Under the pieces are notes generated by a model. The model saw only the letters and a list, made by a program, of their open reading frames with translations, was not told where the DNA came from and ran no database searches. From WLND01 sp040398845 (GTDB lineage: Bacteria; Actinomycetota; Actinomycetes; S36-B12), in NCBI GenBank assembly GCA_040398845.1, contig JBBATH010000005.1:158462-222461 (forward strand): 64,000 nt of DNA, given 5' to 3'. Positions 49,551 through 57,853 of this stretch are shown here, piece after piece. The translations under genes were made by a program, and so were the position numbers. How positions within the stretch are numbered: the first letter of the stretch is position 1; every line of letters starts with the position of its first letter.

Positions 49551-50287
49551 GATGCCTCGCCCAAATCGAAGGTGGAGCCGAGGTAGACCTCGATCACCTC
49601 GGGGCTGCGCATGACCTCCTGCGGGTCGCCGATCGCCAGCACCCTCCCGAGGGCCAAGCACATGAGTTCATCGACGACAGCGGTGAGCGCATGAACAATG
49701 TGCTCGATCCACACAACGGTGACACCGGAGTCACGAAGTCCCCTGATGAGCTCGATGAGCGGGGGTAGCTCTTTCTCGGTCAGTCCCCCTGCGATCTCAT
49801 CGAGGAGGATGAGCCGGGGATTCGTGGCGAGGGCGCGGGCGAGTTCGAGGCGCTTGCGGTCGAGCAGTCGCAACTGCCCAGCGGGTTTCTCGGAGAGGTG
49901 CACGAGGCCGGTGGTCTCAAGGGCGCGAACCGCCGCCTCGTAACCGACTTGCCCATGGAATCCGCCACCAAAGGTCGCACCGACGTAGACGTTCTCGAAG
50001 ACCGACATGTCGACGAAGGGTCGCGGGATCTGGAAGGAGCGGGCGATACCAGCCTTCGTTCGCGAGGCTGCGCTCAGCGAGGTGATGTTCTGCCCGTCGA
50101 AGGTGATCGTTCCGGAGTCGGATGGGAGCACTCCGGTGATGAGCGACAGGAGGGTCGACTTGCCCGCCCCATTCGGCCCGACGATGCCAAAGGCAGTTCC
50201 CTCCTTGACATCAAAGGTGACGTTCTCAGCCGTTACGACATTGCCGAACTTCTTCGACAGGCCGCGCACCTCGAGCATCTCACTCAT
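49547..50287 (-). CDS. ABC transporter ATPase LivG
   Basis: 246-residue ATPase: Walker A VGPNGAGKSTLLSLI, the LivG-specific insert with ARSFQIPRPFVDMSVFENVYVG, a degenerate signature AGQLRLLDRKRLELARAL in place of LSGG, and Walker B LILLDEIAGGLT. It follows the binding-protein gene after a 120-base gap that contains strong hairpins (see 50342-50401). Confidence 0.92.
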   Translation of the reverse strand: MSEMLEVRGLSKKFGNVVTAENVTFDVKEGTAFGIVGPNGAGKSTLLSLITGVLPSDSGTITFDGQNITSLSAASRTKAGIARSFQIPRPFVDMSVFENVYVGATFGGGFHGQVGYEAAVRALETTGLVHLSEKPAGQLRLLDRKRLELARALATNPRLILLDEIAGGLTEKELPPLIELIRGLRDSGVTVVWIEHIVHALTAVVDELMCLALGRVLAIGDPQEVMRSPEVIEVYLGSTFDLGEAS

Positions 50288-50341
50288 CCGGGCTCACCCC
50301 TGCTCCTGTCTTGGTGCCCCACGGCACCCTGGACCTGTCAT

Positions 50342-50401
50342 GACCGCCACCGGTGTGGTGGTGCTGGTCGGGGTGAACGGCTCGAGCCGTCCACCCCGAC
50401 C
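50342..50401. terminator. tandem hairpins between binding-protein and livG genes
   Basis: GGTCGGGGTG (50366-50375) pairs perfectly with CACCCCGACC (50392-50401) around ACGGCTCGAGCCGT, giving a very long stem. A second smaller stem lies at 50342-50362 (CCAC-CGGT-GTGG with flanks). No T-run, so attenuation or RNA protection is more likely than full termination. Confidence 0.7.
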
Positions 50402-50407
50402 ATCGTG

Positions 50408-51751
50408 CTACTTGTTGAGCGGCTCGACCGTGCCGCCGGTCGGGACCATCGGTGCGATGGAGTTCGACACGATGACGAGATCCCACGGGAAGGCCCCGCC
50501 ATCGGTCTTGCGCCACTGGCCACCGGTCAGCGGGGTCTTTGCCACGTTCGGCACCGGGCCGGTGGTCCAGTCGAGGTCACCGACGATGGTGCTGACCTTC
50601 ATGGTCTTCATCGCGTCGACGATTCCCTGCTTGTCCGGACCGCCCGCAGCGATGACTGCAGCGGCCATGACCTCGAACAGCGCCTCGGAGAAGCCGAGAG
50701 GCTGGGTCCACTGCTTGCTCGTCGCATCGGTGTAGGCCTGCGTGTACTCCGCCGCCGACATGCCCGTGAGGCTCGACTTGAACGGAGAGGTCGAGGACCA
50801 CAACACCTCGGTGCCGAGGTTCTCGCCGATGTCGCCGAGTGCCTCGATTGACGACGGGAAGAGCAGCGCCTTGCCGATCGTCGCGACCTTGGGGTTGAAG
50901 CCCTGCTGCTTTGCCTGCTTCCAGAAGGTCGTGAAGTCAGGGGGCAGCGGGACGCCCATGAGGATCTCGTCCTTGTTCTTCTTGAAGGCTGAGATCTGCG
51001 AGGAGTAGTCCTGCGACAGGTTCGTGTGCAGGCCTGGGTTGTTGATGGTGTAGCCATTGGCCTCCACCATTCCCGGCAGGTTCTCGCTCCACGCCTGGCC
51101 GTCGGGGTCGTTCGGGAAGAAGCCGGCGACCTTCTTGTTCGTATCGACCTGGTTCCACATGTCCTGGTAGACGGCTGCGATGTCCTCGAGGCCCCAGAAG
51201 AAGTGGTACGTCCAGTCGAACGAGGTCTCGCCGGGGATCCCTCCGCGGCCGATGAAGTACGGCTGCCACGGTGCATCGGACGAGATACACGGAACCTGGT
51301 TTGCCTCGCACTGATCGGAGACCGGGTTCACCATCTCGGGGGTGCCGTGGACGAGGATGACATCGACACCATCGGTGTTGATGAGTTCGCCCGCAACCTC
51401 AGCCGCCCGCTTGGAGTCGGACTCAGCATCCTTTTGGATGATCTCGACGTTGTAACTGGTGCCGCCCGCGACGATCGGATTCTCGGCGAAGTAGGCGCCC
51501 ATCTGGTCAACGACGAACTTGTCTGCCTCGCCGAAGCCGGCAAGCGGCCCGGTCTCTGCCGAGACGAACCCGACCTTGATGGTGCCGGTGGGTGCGGCAT
51601 CCGTGCTTGCGGCAGCGGAAGCCGCCGGCTCTGCGGCAGCGCTCGATGCACTACTCGAGGACGAACTGCTATCGAGGTTGCCACAAGCCGTGGCGAGAAG
51701 GCCGACCGCTGCAATCGCAGCGACAGCCTGAATCGACCGTGCGATTCTCAT
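50408..51751 (-). CDS. ABC transporter substrate-binding lipoprotein
   Basis: Type I periplasmic-binding fold protein, 447 residues, anchored by a lipobox (LLATACG, lipidated Cys23) and a Ser/Ala-rich linker. The domain starts TIKVGFVSAETGPLAGFGEADKFVVDQMGAYFAENP. ATG 51751 has GGAG five bases before it. Ligand unknown; the surrounding hydroquinone genes suggest a phenolic or aromatic precursor. It is the first gene of the transporter transcript, 159 bases after the reductase gene. Confidence 0.9.
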   Translation of the reverse strand: MRIARSIQAVAAIAAVGLLATACGNLDSSSSSSSASSAAAEPAASAAASTDAAPTGTIKVGFVSAETGPLAGFGEADKFVVDQMGAYFAENPIVAGGTSYNVEIIQKDAESDSKRAAEVAGELINTDGVDVILVHGTPEMVNPVSDQCEANQVPCISSDAPWQPYFIGRGGIPGETSFDWTYHFFWGLEDIAAVYQDMWNQVDTNKKVAGFFPNDPDGQAWSENLPGMVEANGYTINNPGLHTNLSQDYSSQISAFKKNKDEILMGVPLPPDFTTFWKQAKQQGFNPKVATIGKALLFPSSIEALGDIGENLGTEVLWSSTSPFKSSLTGMSAAEYTQAYTDATSKQWTQPLGFSEALFEVMAAAVIAAGGPDKQGIVDAMKTMKVSTIVGDLDWTTGPVPNVAKTPLTGGQWRKTDGGAFPWDLVIVSNSIAPMVPTGGTVEPLNK

Positions 51752-51910
51752 GGGTTCTCCATTCACTTCACTGGTGATTCCATGCGGAACCACGGCCTGT
51801 CCGACGTCCATGCTGGACATCGGAAGCGATTCCCGAAACATAGGGCTCGTTGCGGGGCTCGTCAATCACTTTTCCCACATTGCGCGACAACTGTCCTGTC
51901 ATGTGGGAGT

Positions 51911-52996
51911 TCATAAGGTGCTCTCCGGTCTGGCTCCGACGCAGGCGGCTCGCAGGAGTGCCACGACTCCGTCCACATCGACCGCACGGGGGTTGACCGG
52001 TTGACCGGCCACGATGATGGCCGCGGCCTCCTCGACGCTTTCGACGTCGAACCCGACGTCGACGAGGCAGGTGGGTGCTCCTATCGCGCGCGCAAGATCC
52101 CAGATGCCGGACGCCGCATTCGTGGCAGGGATTCCGGCATCGTTGAGCGCTCGCGTGATCGCGTCCATCGCCGCAGGTGCGGCATCGGTGTTAAAGGCTG
52201 TCGCGTACGGCAGCACCGCCGAATGCATCGGCGCGTGGGGGAGGTTGTAAGCACCACCAAGGACGTGGCAGATCTTGTGATGGACGCCCATGCCGGTCGT
52301 GCCCAAGGTCCACCCTGCGAGCCACGCGCCGTACAGGGCATCCCCGCGTGCTTCGAGATCAAGGGGATCCGCGACAACCCGCGGCAGCGAGGCCGCAAGC
52401 GCCCGAACCCCCTCCTGAGCCTGCATCGCCGACAGCGGTGACAAGCCAGGCGCGTAGAGCCCTTCGACGAGGTGTGCGAGCGCGTTCATGCCGCTGGCAG
52501 CCGAAATGTCAACCGGCAGGCTCACCGTGAGTTCGGGGTCGTAGATGACCGTCCTCGGGAGCACTCTCGGATCGCGCCCCGTGGTTTTGCGGTTGTTCTC
52601 AGTCAGGCCCCAGATGGACGTCATCTCGGAGCCGGCGAACGTGGTGGGGATCGCAAGAATCGGTAGACCAGTTTCGAGCGCAACCGCCTTGGCCATGCCC
52701 GTCGACGATCCACCACCGAGGGCGATGATGAGATCGACCTCCTCGCGAGCAGCGAGCGCGATCGCCTGCTGCGCAACGGGTACTGGTACATGCATCACAA
52801 CATCGGTGAAGCGCGCGACGATTCGGGCGCCTAGTTGCTGCTCGACGCGCACGGCGTACTGCGCCTCTGGCCCACCCGAGACGAGCATCGCCCGAGAGCA
52901 GCCGAGCCGTTCGACCTCAACGGCAACATCGGCGAGCCGGCCATTGCCAAAGACCACCCGCGATGCAGGCACATCATGTACGAACGGTGCGGTCAT
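51911..52996 (-). CDS. maleylacetate reductase (iron-containing alcohol dehydrogenase family)
   Basis: NAD(P)H-dependent enzyme that turns maleylacetate into 3-oxoadipate. The 361 residues show LIIALGGGSSTGMAKAVALETGLPILAIPTTFAGSEMTSIWGLTE, GMNALAHLVEGLYAPG and HHKICHVLGGAYNLPHAPMHSAVLPY, characteristic of maleylacetate reductases. ATG 52996 overlaps the CoA-transferase beta gene by four bases; a longer frame is not needed. It joins both ring-cleavage branches to the 3-oxoadipate pathway. Confidence 0.93.
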   Translation of the reverse strand: MTAPFVHDVPASRVVFGNGRLADVAVEVERLGCSRAMLVSGGPEAQYAVRVEQQLGARIVARFTDVVMHVPVPVAQQAIALAAREEVDLIIALGGGSSTGMAKAVALETGLPILAIPTTFAGSEMTSIWGLTENNRKTTGRDPRVLPRTVIYDPELTVSLPVDISAASGMNALAHLVEGLYAPGLSPLSAMQAQEGVRALAASLPRVVADPLDLEARGDALYGAWLAGWTLGTTGMGVHHKICHVLGGAYNLPHAPMHSAVLPYATAFNTDAAPAAMDAITRALNDAGIPATNAASGIWDLARAIGAPTCLVDVGFDVESVEEAAAIIVAGQPVNPRAVDVDGVVALLRAACVGARPESTL

Positions 52997-53745
52997 GCGA
53001 CGCCCGCCTTCAATGCTCGGAGCGTCGATAACTCCGCATCGGTCGGCGGCTCGGTCGCTGTGAGCTGCCCCGAGATGCGCAGCGGCCAGCAAGTGGCAGC
53101 GACGGCCTCGGCTTCAGTACGGCCGGGATGAAGTGCGGTGAGGACGAATTCGCGAGTCCCTGGCTCGGGCCGAAGTACGCCGATATCCGTGATAATCACC
53201 GAGGGTCCTCCCCCGGTCATACCGAGCGTATCCCGCGAGTCGCCCCCCTCGTGGTTGCCGACGCTCGAGCAGAAATCGAGTTCGCGCACGAAGGCGCGCG
53301 AGCTCTGGCGCAACATGATGAACGTTTCCTTGGCACTCGCGGCGATCTCAGGGGCCCCGCCGGCACCGGGCAGGCGGACCTTCGGCATGCGGTAGTCGCC
53401 GACGACAGTCGTGTTGATGTTGCCGTACCGATCCACCTGCGCTGCTCCGAGAAATCCGACATCCACGCGACCAGCCTGCAACCAATAGCTGAAAATCTCC
53501 GGGACTGAAACAACCGCGTCAGCGGTGTCCGCGAGCTCACCATCACCGATCGACAGTGGCGGTCTCGTCGGCTTTGCCCCGATGGTTCCCGACTCGTAGA
53601 CGAGAACAGCGTTGGGTGCGTGCATCCGGCGGGCGAGGTTCGCAGCAGTGCTCGGTAGCCCGATGCCGACGAAGCACACCACTCGATCCTTGAGTTCCCG
53701 CGCGGCAACCACCGTCATGATCTCGTCCGCCGACGGCTCACTCAC
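52993..53745 (-). CDS. CoA-transferase beta subunit (3-oxoadipate/GctB type)
   Basis: Small catalytic subunit of a family I CoA-transferase, 250 residues. The catalytic Glu is in VYESGTIGAKP and the motifs SIGDGELADTADAVVSVPEIF and GFLGAAQVDRYGNINTTVVGDY follow. It would activate 3-oxoadipate with CoA from succinyl-CoA. Overlaps the alpha subunit gene by four bases. The related IpdB hydratase of steroid breakdown shares motifs, but the neighbours favour 3-oxoadipate. Confidence 0.87.
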   Translation of the reverse strand: MSEPSADEIMTVVAARELKDRVVCFVGIGLPSTAANLARRMHAPNAVLVYESGTIGAKPTRPPLSIGDGELADTADAVVSVPEIFSYWLQAGRVDVGFLGAAQVDRYGNINTTVVGDYRMPKVRLPGAGGAPEIAASAKETFIMLRQSSRAFVRELDFCSSVGNHEGGDSRDTLGMTGGGPSVIITDIGVLRPEPGTREFVLTALHPGRTEAEAVAATCWPLRISGQLTATEPPTDAELSTLRALKAGVA

Positions 53746-54563
53746 GAGACGTCCGCCGACTGCCTGCGGAGGATGTTCTCATCTGTCCACGTACTGAAGG
53801 TCTCCCGATCGCGTGCGATCTCCTCCCAGGCGACGTAGAAACCGTTGTCGCGTTCGGAGTAGTCGTGCGCGTACGACGGATGCGCTCCCCCGGGTACGAC
53901 GGCGATCGCCGAGACGACCCATGACGGCATTGTGACGGTAACCCGCGAGTCAAGGACATCGACAATCTCCTCGACCGTCACGATGCTGCCGGCGGCCGAG
54001 AGCACCGCTTCCTTCTGCACCCCCTGAATCCCCCACAGACCGATGTTCCCGTGCCGATCAGCCTGCTGCGCATGGATGACTCCGACGTCTGGCCGCAGGG
54101 CCGGTACCGCCGTCAGTCGTTCCCCCGTGAAGGGGCAGGTGATCTCAGCGATGGTGTCGGTGTAATCAGCGAAACTTGTGCCGCTGTAGCCGCGCAGCAC
54201 TCCGAACGGCAGGCCGCTCGCTCCCGCGACGTACCGGGCCGCCATGCCGGCGTGGCTGTGCTCCTCGATCTCGAGTGGCCGCGGCCACTCGTGCTCCACC
54301 GCGTCGCGAAACCGGTGCAGCGAGCCCACGCCTGGGTTGCCACCCCAGGAGAAGATCAGCTTGCGGGCGCAGCCCGCCCCGATCATCTGGTCGTACAGGA
54401 CGTCGGGTGTCATCCGGACGAGGGTGAGATCCCGCCTGCCCTGCCTGATGATCTCGTGGCCCACCGCAAATGGGATGAGGTGGGTGAAGCCCTCAAGCGC
54501 GATGATGTCGCCATCGGAGACGAGCATGGAAACTGCTTCCGTCAGGCTCATGACCTCTGCCAT
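53742..54563 (-). CDS. CoA-transferase alpha subunit (3-oxoadipate/GctA type)
   Basis: Partner of the beta subunit, 273 residues. SDGDIIALEGFTHLIPFAVGHEIIRQG near the N-terminus and WGGNPGVGSLHRFRDAVEHEWPRPLEIEEHSHAGMAARY are diagnostic. ATG 54563 is preferred (AGAGG nine bases ahead); an in-frame ATG at 54569 overlaps the aldehyde dehydrogenase stop. Confidence 0.86.
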   Translation of the reverse strand: MAEVMSLTEAVSMLVSDGDIIALEGFTHLIPFAVGHEIIRQGRRDLTLVRMTPDVLYDQMIGAGCARKLIFSWGGNPGVGSLHRFRDAVEHEWPRPLEIEEHSHAGMAARYVAGASGLPFGVLRGYSGTSFADYTDTIAEITCPFTGERLTAVPALRPDVGVIHAQQADRHGNIGLWGIQGVQKEAVLSAAGSIVTVEEIVDVLDSRVTVTMPSWVVSAIAVVPGGAHPSYAHDYSERDNGFYVAWEEIARDRETFSTWTDENILRRQSADVS

Positions 54564-54568
54564 GACCA

Positions 54569-56035
54569 TCAGCCTCTGGGATAGAAGGCCGGCAGCGCGG
54601 CGTCGATGTTGACCCATACAGCCTTGGACTCGGAGTACTCGCGCATTGCCTCGAAGCCCATCTCGCGGCCGTAGCCCGATGACCCCATGCCACCGAAAGG
54701 CGAGCCTGGGTTCACCCGCTTGTATGAGTTGATCCACACCATGCCGGCGTGGAGTTCGCGGGCCGCCTTGTGCGCGCGGGTGAGGTCCTTGGTCCACAGG
54801 CCTCCGCCGAGGCCGTAGTCGACCGAGTTTGCGATGGCCAGGGCCTCCTCGTCGGTCGAGAAGGTGTGAACGGTCATGAAGGGGCCAAAGACCTCCTCGC
54901 ACGCCACCCGAGCGCCGGGGTCGACCCGAACCACGGTCGGCTCGACGTAGCAGCCCCCCGCGAGGGTTGGATCGGAGGGAGCCTTGCCACCGGTGAGGAT
55001 CTCGCCGCCCTCCTGAACCGCGATGTCGATGTACGACAGCACGCGATCACGGTGCATGACCGAGGTGAGCGGACCCATCTCGGTGGCCGGATCCTTTGGG
55101 TCGCCCAGCTTGATGCTGCGGGCGAGCGCCGTGAAGCGCTCGAGGAACTCCTCCGCAACGGACTCATGGATGATGAGGCGACTCGCCGCGATGCAGGCCT
55201 GCCCCTGATTGTGGAAGATGCCGAATGCCGTGCCGTTGACAGCGGCGACAAGGTTCGCATCGGAGAACACGATGTTCGCACCCTTGCCACCGAGTTCGAG
55301 ATGCACCTGCTTGAGGGTGTCGGCGGCCTGCCTGGCCACCCCCTTGCCGACCGAGCTGCTGCCGGTGAACGAGACCTTCGCGATACCCGGATGCTCGACG
55401 ATGCGCTGACCTGCTGTGGCTCCGTAGCCCGGGATGATGTTGACAACGCCAGCAGGGAAGCCAACCTCGTTCATCAGCTCACCGATGCGCAGGGCACTCA
55501 TCGGCGTGAGCTCGGCGGGTTTCATGACCACCGTATTGCCGGCGGCCAGTGCCGGACCCATCTTCCAGCTGCAGAACATCACCGGAAAATTCCACGGAAC
55601 GATCTGGCCAACGACGCCAAGGGGCTCCGGGGTCACGTAATCGAGGAACCCAGCCTCGACCGGAATGACGGACCCTTGGAACTTGTCGGCCATGCCGCCG
55701 AAGTATCGGAAGGTCGCCGCGGTCCGCGGGACATCGAGGTTGCGCGTGTCACGAATCGGATGCCCGGTATCTCGGGTCTCTAGGAGTGCAAGGTTGTCGA
55801 TATCGGCCTCGATGGCGTCGGCGAGCCGCAGGAGGAGTCGTCCCCGATCGGCCGCGGCCATGCGCGCCCATCCGGCTTTCGCAGCTGTCGCTGCGGCAAC
55901 TGCGCGATCGACATCCTCCGACTTCGCCTCCGCCACCTGCGCAAACAGCGATCCGTCATGCGGGTCAAGCACGTCAATCGTGGCGCCGTCGGCCGCCTCG
56001 ACGAACTCACCCCCGATGAACAACTTCGTCTGCAT
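54569..56035 (-). CDS. aldehyde dehydrogenase, probable 4-hydroxymuconic semialdehyde dehydrogenase
   Basis: NAD-dependent dehydrogenase of 488 residues: VPWNFPVMFCSWKMGPALAAGNTVVMKPAE, FTGSSSVGKG, LELGGKGANIVF (Glu) and NQGQACIAASR (catalytic Cys). In hydroquinone pathways (PnpE/HapE) this enzyme oxidises 4-hydroxymuconic semialdehyde to maleylacetate. The position between the ring-cleavage genes and maleylacetate-processing genes supports that role. Confidence 0.88.
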   Translation of the reverse strand: MQTKLFIGGEFVEAADGATIDVLDPHDGSLFAQVAEAKSEDVDRAVAAATAAKAGWARMAAADRGRLLLRLADAIEADIDNLALLETRDTGHPIRDTRNLDVPRTAATFRYFGGMADKFQGSVIPVEAGFLDYVTPEPLGVVGQIVPWNFPVMFCSWKMGPALAAGNTVVMKPAELTPMSALRIGELMNEVGFPAGVVNIIPGYGATAGQRIVEHPGIAKVSFTGSSSVGKGVARQAADTLKQVHLELGGKGANIVFSDANLVAAVNGTAFGIFHNQGQACIAASRLIIHESVAEEFLERFTALARSIKLGDPKDPATEMGPLTSVMHRDRVLSYIDIAVQEGGEILTGGKAPSDPTLAGGCYVEPTVVRVDPGARVACEEVFGPFMTVHTFSTDEEALAIANSVDYGLGGGLWTKDLTRAHKAARELHAGMVWINSYKRVNPGSPFGGMGSSGYGREMGFEAMREYSESKAVWVNIDAALPAFYPRG

Positions 56036-56135
56036 TCACTTTTCCCATCGGTAGGTGGGTGATCATCCGGAGGTCATCCAGATGGCGGCCACGCGCGCGT
56101 TCACAATTGGACAGGTCCCCAGAGGGATCGCCTTG

Positions 56136-57122
56136 TCAGAACTCGATCGGGTAGGTGGGCGTTTTGCCGCTCGCAATGAGGTCGGGGATATCGCCCGAGT
56201 TGTTCTCCCACACCAGGAGCATCGATCGTTTCGGGGAGTAGCCCTGGTGCCGAATATCGGCTGGCATCGCGCAGATGTCGCCAGCCTTCATGACGACTCG
56301 TGATCGCACGGCGCCGGTGTCGCGGTCCTCGACCTCCCAAGTGATCTGGTCGCTGAGCTGCAGGAACCACTCAACCCGGTCATTTCCGTGGATGATCGGG
56401 AGGATGTACTCCTCGGTGGTTGGGCAAAAAAGCGAATCCTTGCAGGCACTCACGACCGATGGATTCCATGTGACGTCGGAGCGTGACAGGTATGCGAAGA
56501 GGCTGAACGCCGCTACCTCACCTTCGAAGCCCGGCTCGACCTCGATGACCGGCTCACTCTGGTCGACGTCGCGGAACATGCGGTTGACTGGGAAGCCAGA
56601 TGCGTCGCTGCGAATCTGCTCATCGCCGGGTACGGCAACCATGCGGTTCGCCGCGACCCGTCGTCGCGTGACGGCGCTGAGATTTTCACCGTTCTTGATT
56701 CCGAAGGCAGCACCGGTCTCGTGAGGCGAGGCGAACGGGTCGAACGTCGCGTTCGTCCAGTCGGCGAGCACCGCCTTGAAGGTTTCGCGGATCTGCGGGG
56801 TTTCGACGTTCTCGCTGTAGTCGAGCTCCGCTTTCCGATATGACTCGTTGTATCGGCCAGCGAAGATATCGACGGTGCCGTAGTGGTTCACGGTGCCAAA
56901 GACGCCGTCGAAGTTCACGACGCCGTAGAAGAAATCCCATGCGACGTCGCGCTGCAAAGCTCGCAGGAACGCGTCGGCACTCATGATGTGGTTGCCCGTT
57001 GGCCAGCCGATGTACACGAAGAACGCGTCTCGACGGAAGGTGAACTCGCCGAGCGAGAACTCGTGGTAGCCCTCGGCATTCGTACCCTCGGATTGAACGA
57101 CCTGAATGTCTGAAACCGTCAT
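56136..57122 (-). CDS. hydroquinone 1,2-dioxygenase large subunit (PnpD/HapD-like)
   Basis: Predicted Fe(II) subunit of the two-component enzyme that opens hydroquinone to 4-hydroxymuconic semialdehyde. The 328 residues fit the 38-kDa subunit of Pseudomonas PnpCD/HapCD. Visible features are a long N-terminal part (FTFRRDAFFVYIGWPTGNHIMSADAFLRALQRDVAWDFFYG) and a cupin-like C-terminal half with LPIIHGNDRVEWFLQL and MPADIRHQGYSPKR, whose His/Glu could bind iron. The gene is 24 bases after the small subunit. Assignment rests on recalled similarity plus the pathway set. Confidence 0.78.
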   Translation of the reverse strand: MTVSDIQVVQSEGTNAEGYHEFSLGEFTFRRDAFFVYIGWPTGNHIMSADAFLRALQRDVAWDFFYGVVNFDGVFGTVNHYGTVDIFAGRYNESYRKAELDYSENVETPQIRETFKAVLADWTNATFDPFASPHETGAAFGIKNGENLSAVTRRRVAANRMVAVPGDEQIRSDASGFPVNRMFRDVDQSEPVIEVEPGFEGEVAAFSLFAYLSRSDVTWNPSVVSACKDSLFCPTTEEYILPIIHGNDRVEWFLQLSDQITWEVEDRDTGAVRSRVVMKAGDICAMPADIRHQGYSPKRSMLLVWENNSGDIPDLIASGKTPTYPIEF

Positions 57123-57146
57123 GGGATCTCCTCTTCTCTTCGGGCG

Positions 57147-57686
57147 TTATACGGTCTGGCAGATCTGGGCCCAGCGGAACTGGGTGTCAGGACCTGCAAT
57201 GGTCTGGATGAGCATCACACCGGTGACGGTGGCCGTGAAGCGATACGCGGCCCCGGCCGGCAGCAATGCTTGGTGGCCTCGCTTGAGGAAGACCCGACCC
57301 ATACGCGGACCAATGGGCTCACCTTCGATCGCGACCGATCCCTCAGAACCATCGGCGAGCGGCGAGGAGTCGAGTTTCACGAGGTCGAGCGTGACCTCGC
57401 CATCGAGGCACACGGCGAATTCATCATGCGCCGCAGTGCGCCATTCGGAGATTCCTTCGGCCCGAACAACCTCCAGCACGTATTCCATATTCTTGCCAAC
57501 GGCAACCTTTTCCCACGGCTTACTGCGCGACGCCACATCAAAGACGTTCGAAAAGGCGTAGTGGCGAGCGTCGTCATTTACGAGTTCGACGCCGCCCTTG
57601 TCGAAGCTGTTGAGCGAGCCGAACTTCGTCGTGTACGACGCTTGCTCAACGCCGCCGCCCGCAGCAGGACTGCCTGAAGCACCCAC
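57147..57686 (-). CDS. hydroquinone 1,2-dioxygenase small subunit (PnpC/HapC-like)
   Basis: A 179-residue cupin-like protein: FGSLNSFDKGGVELVNDDARHYAFSNVFDVASRSKPWEKVAVGKN and KRGHQALLPAGAAYRFTATVTGVMLIQTI follow the pattern of the 18-kDa HapC/PnpC subunits. GTG 57686 is chosen because GGGAGG is six bases ahead. It is the first gene of the hydroquinone transcript and faces the IclR gene across the operator region. Confidence 0.78.
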   Translation of the reverse strand: MGASGSPAAGGGVEQASYTTKFGSLNSFDKGGVELVNDDARHYAFSNVFDVASRSKPWEKVAVGKNMEYVLEVVRAEGISEWRTAAHDEFAVCLDGEVTLDLVKLDSSPLADGSEGSVAIEGEPIGPRMGRVFLKRGHQALLPAGAAYRFTATVTGVMLIQTIAGPDTQFRWAQICQTV

Positions 57687-57796
57687 GTGTTGCCTCCCGA
57701 GAATCACACGCCGCAGAAGCGGCGCTCTAGAGCTGTCGGCCCCTATGGCAGATGGTGGCGTGCAAGCGTCCACGCGTCACGGGAAATCAAGGAATT

Positions 57797-57830
57797 GTTC
57801 GCATATCGTTTATTTGTTCGCGATGCGAAC
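57797..57830. promoter_or_regulatory. IclR-type operators in divergent promoter
   Basis: GTTCGCGATGCGAAC (57816-57830) is a perfect palindrome, and a half-similar GTTCGCATATCG (57797-57808) lies 19 bases before it. The spacing is about two helical turns. The pattern recalls PcaR/CatR-type IclR boxes such as GTTCGATAATCGCAC. Confidence 0.6.
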
Positions 57831-57841
57831 GTTTTGTGCCC

Positions 57842-57847
57842 TAGCCT
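57842..57847 (+). promoter_or_regulatory. -10 box of IclR gene
   Basis: TAGCCT is six bases before ATG 57854; the operators lie just upstream, so the gene is probably autoregulated. Confidence 0.45.
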
Positions 57848-57853
57848 CAGCCC

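Noticed and set aside
49898..50851. 317-codon plus-strand frame spanning livG and the binding-protein gene
   Set aside because: Crosses two well-supported genes in antisense.
54749..55783. 344-codon plus-strand frame
   Set aside because: Antisense to the aldehyde dehydrogenase gene.
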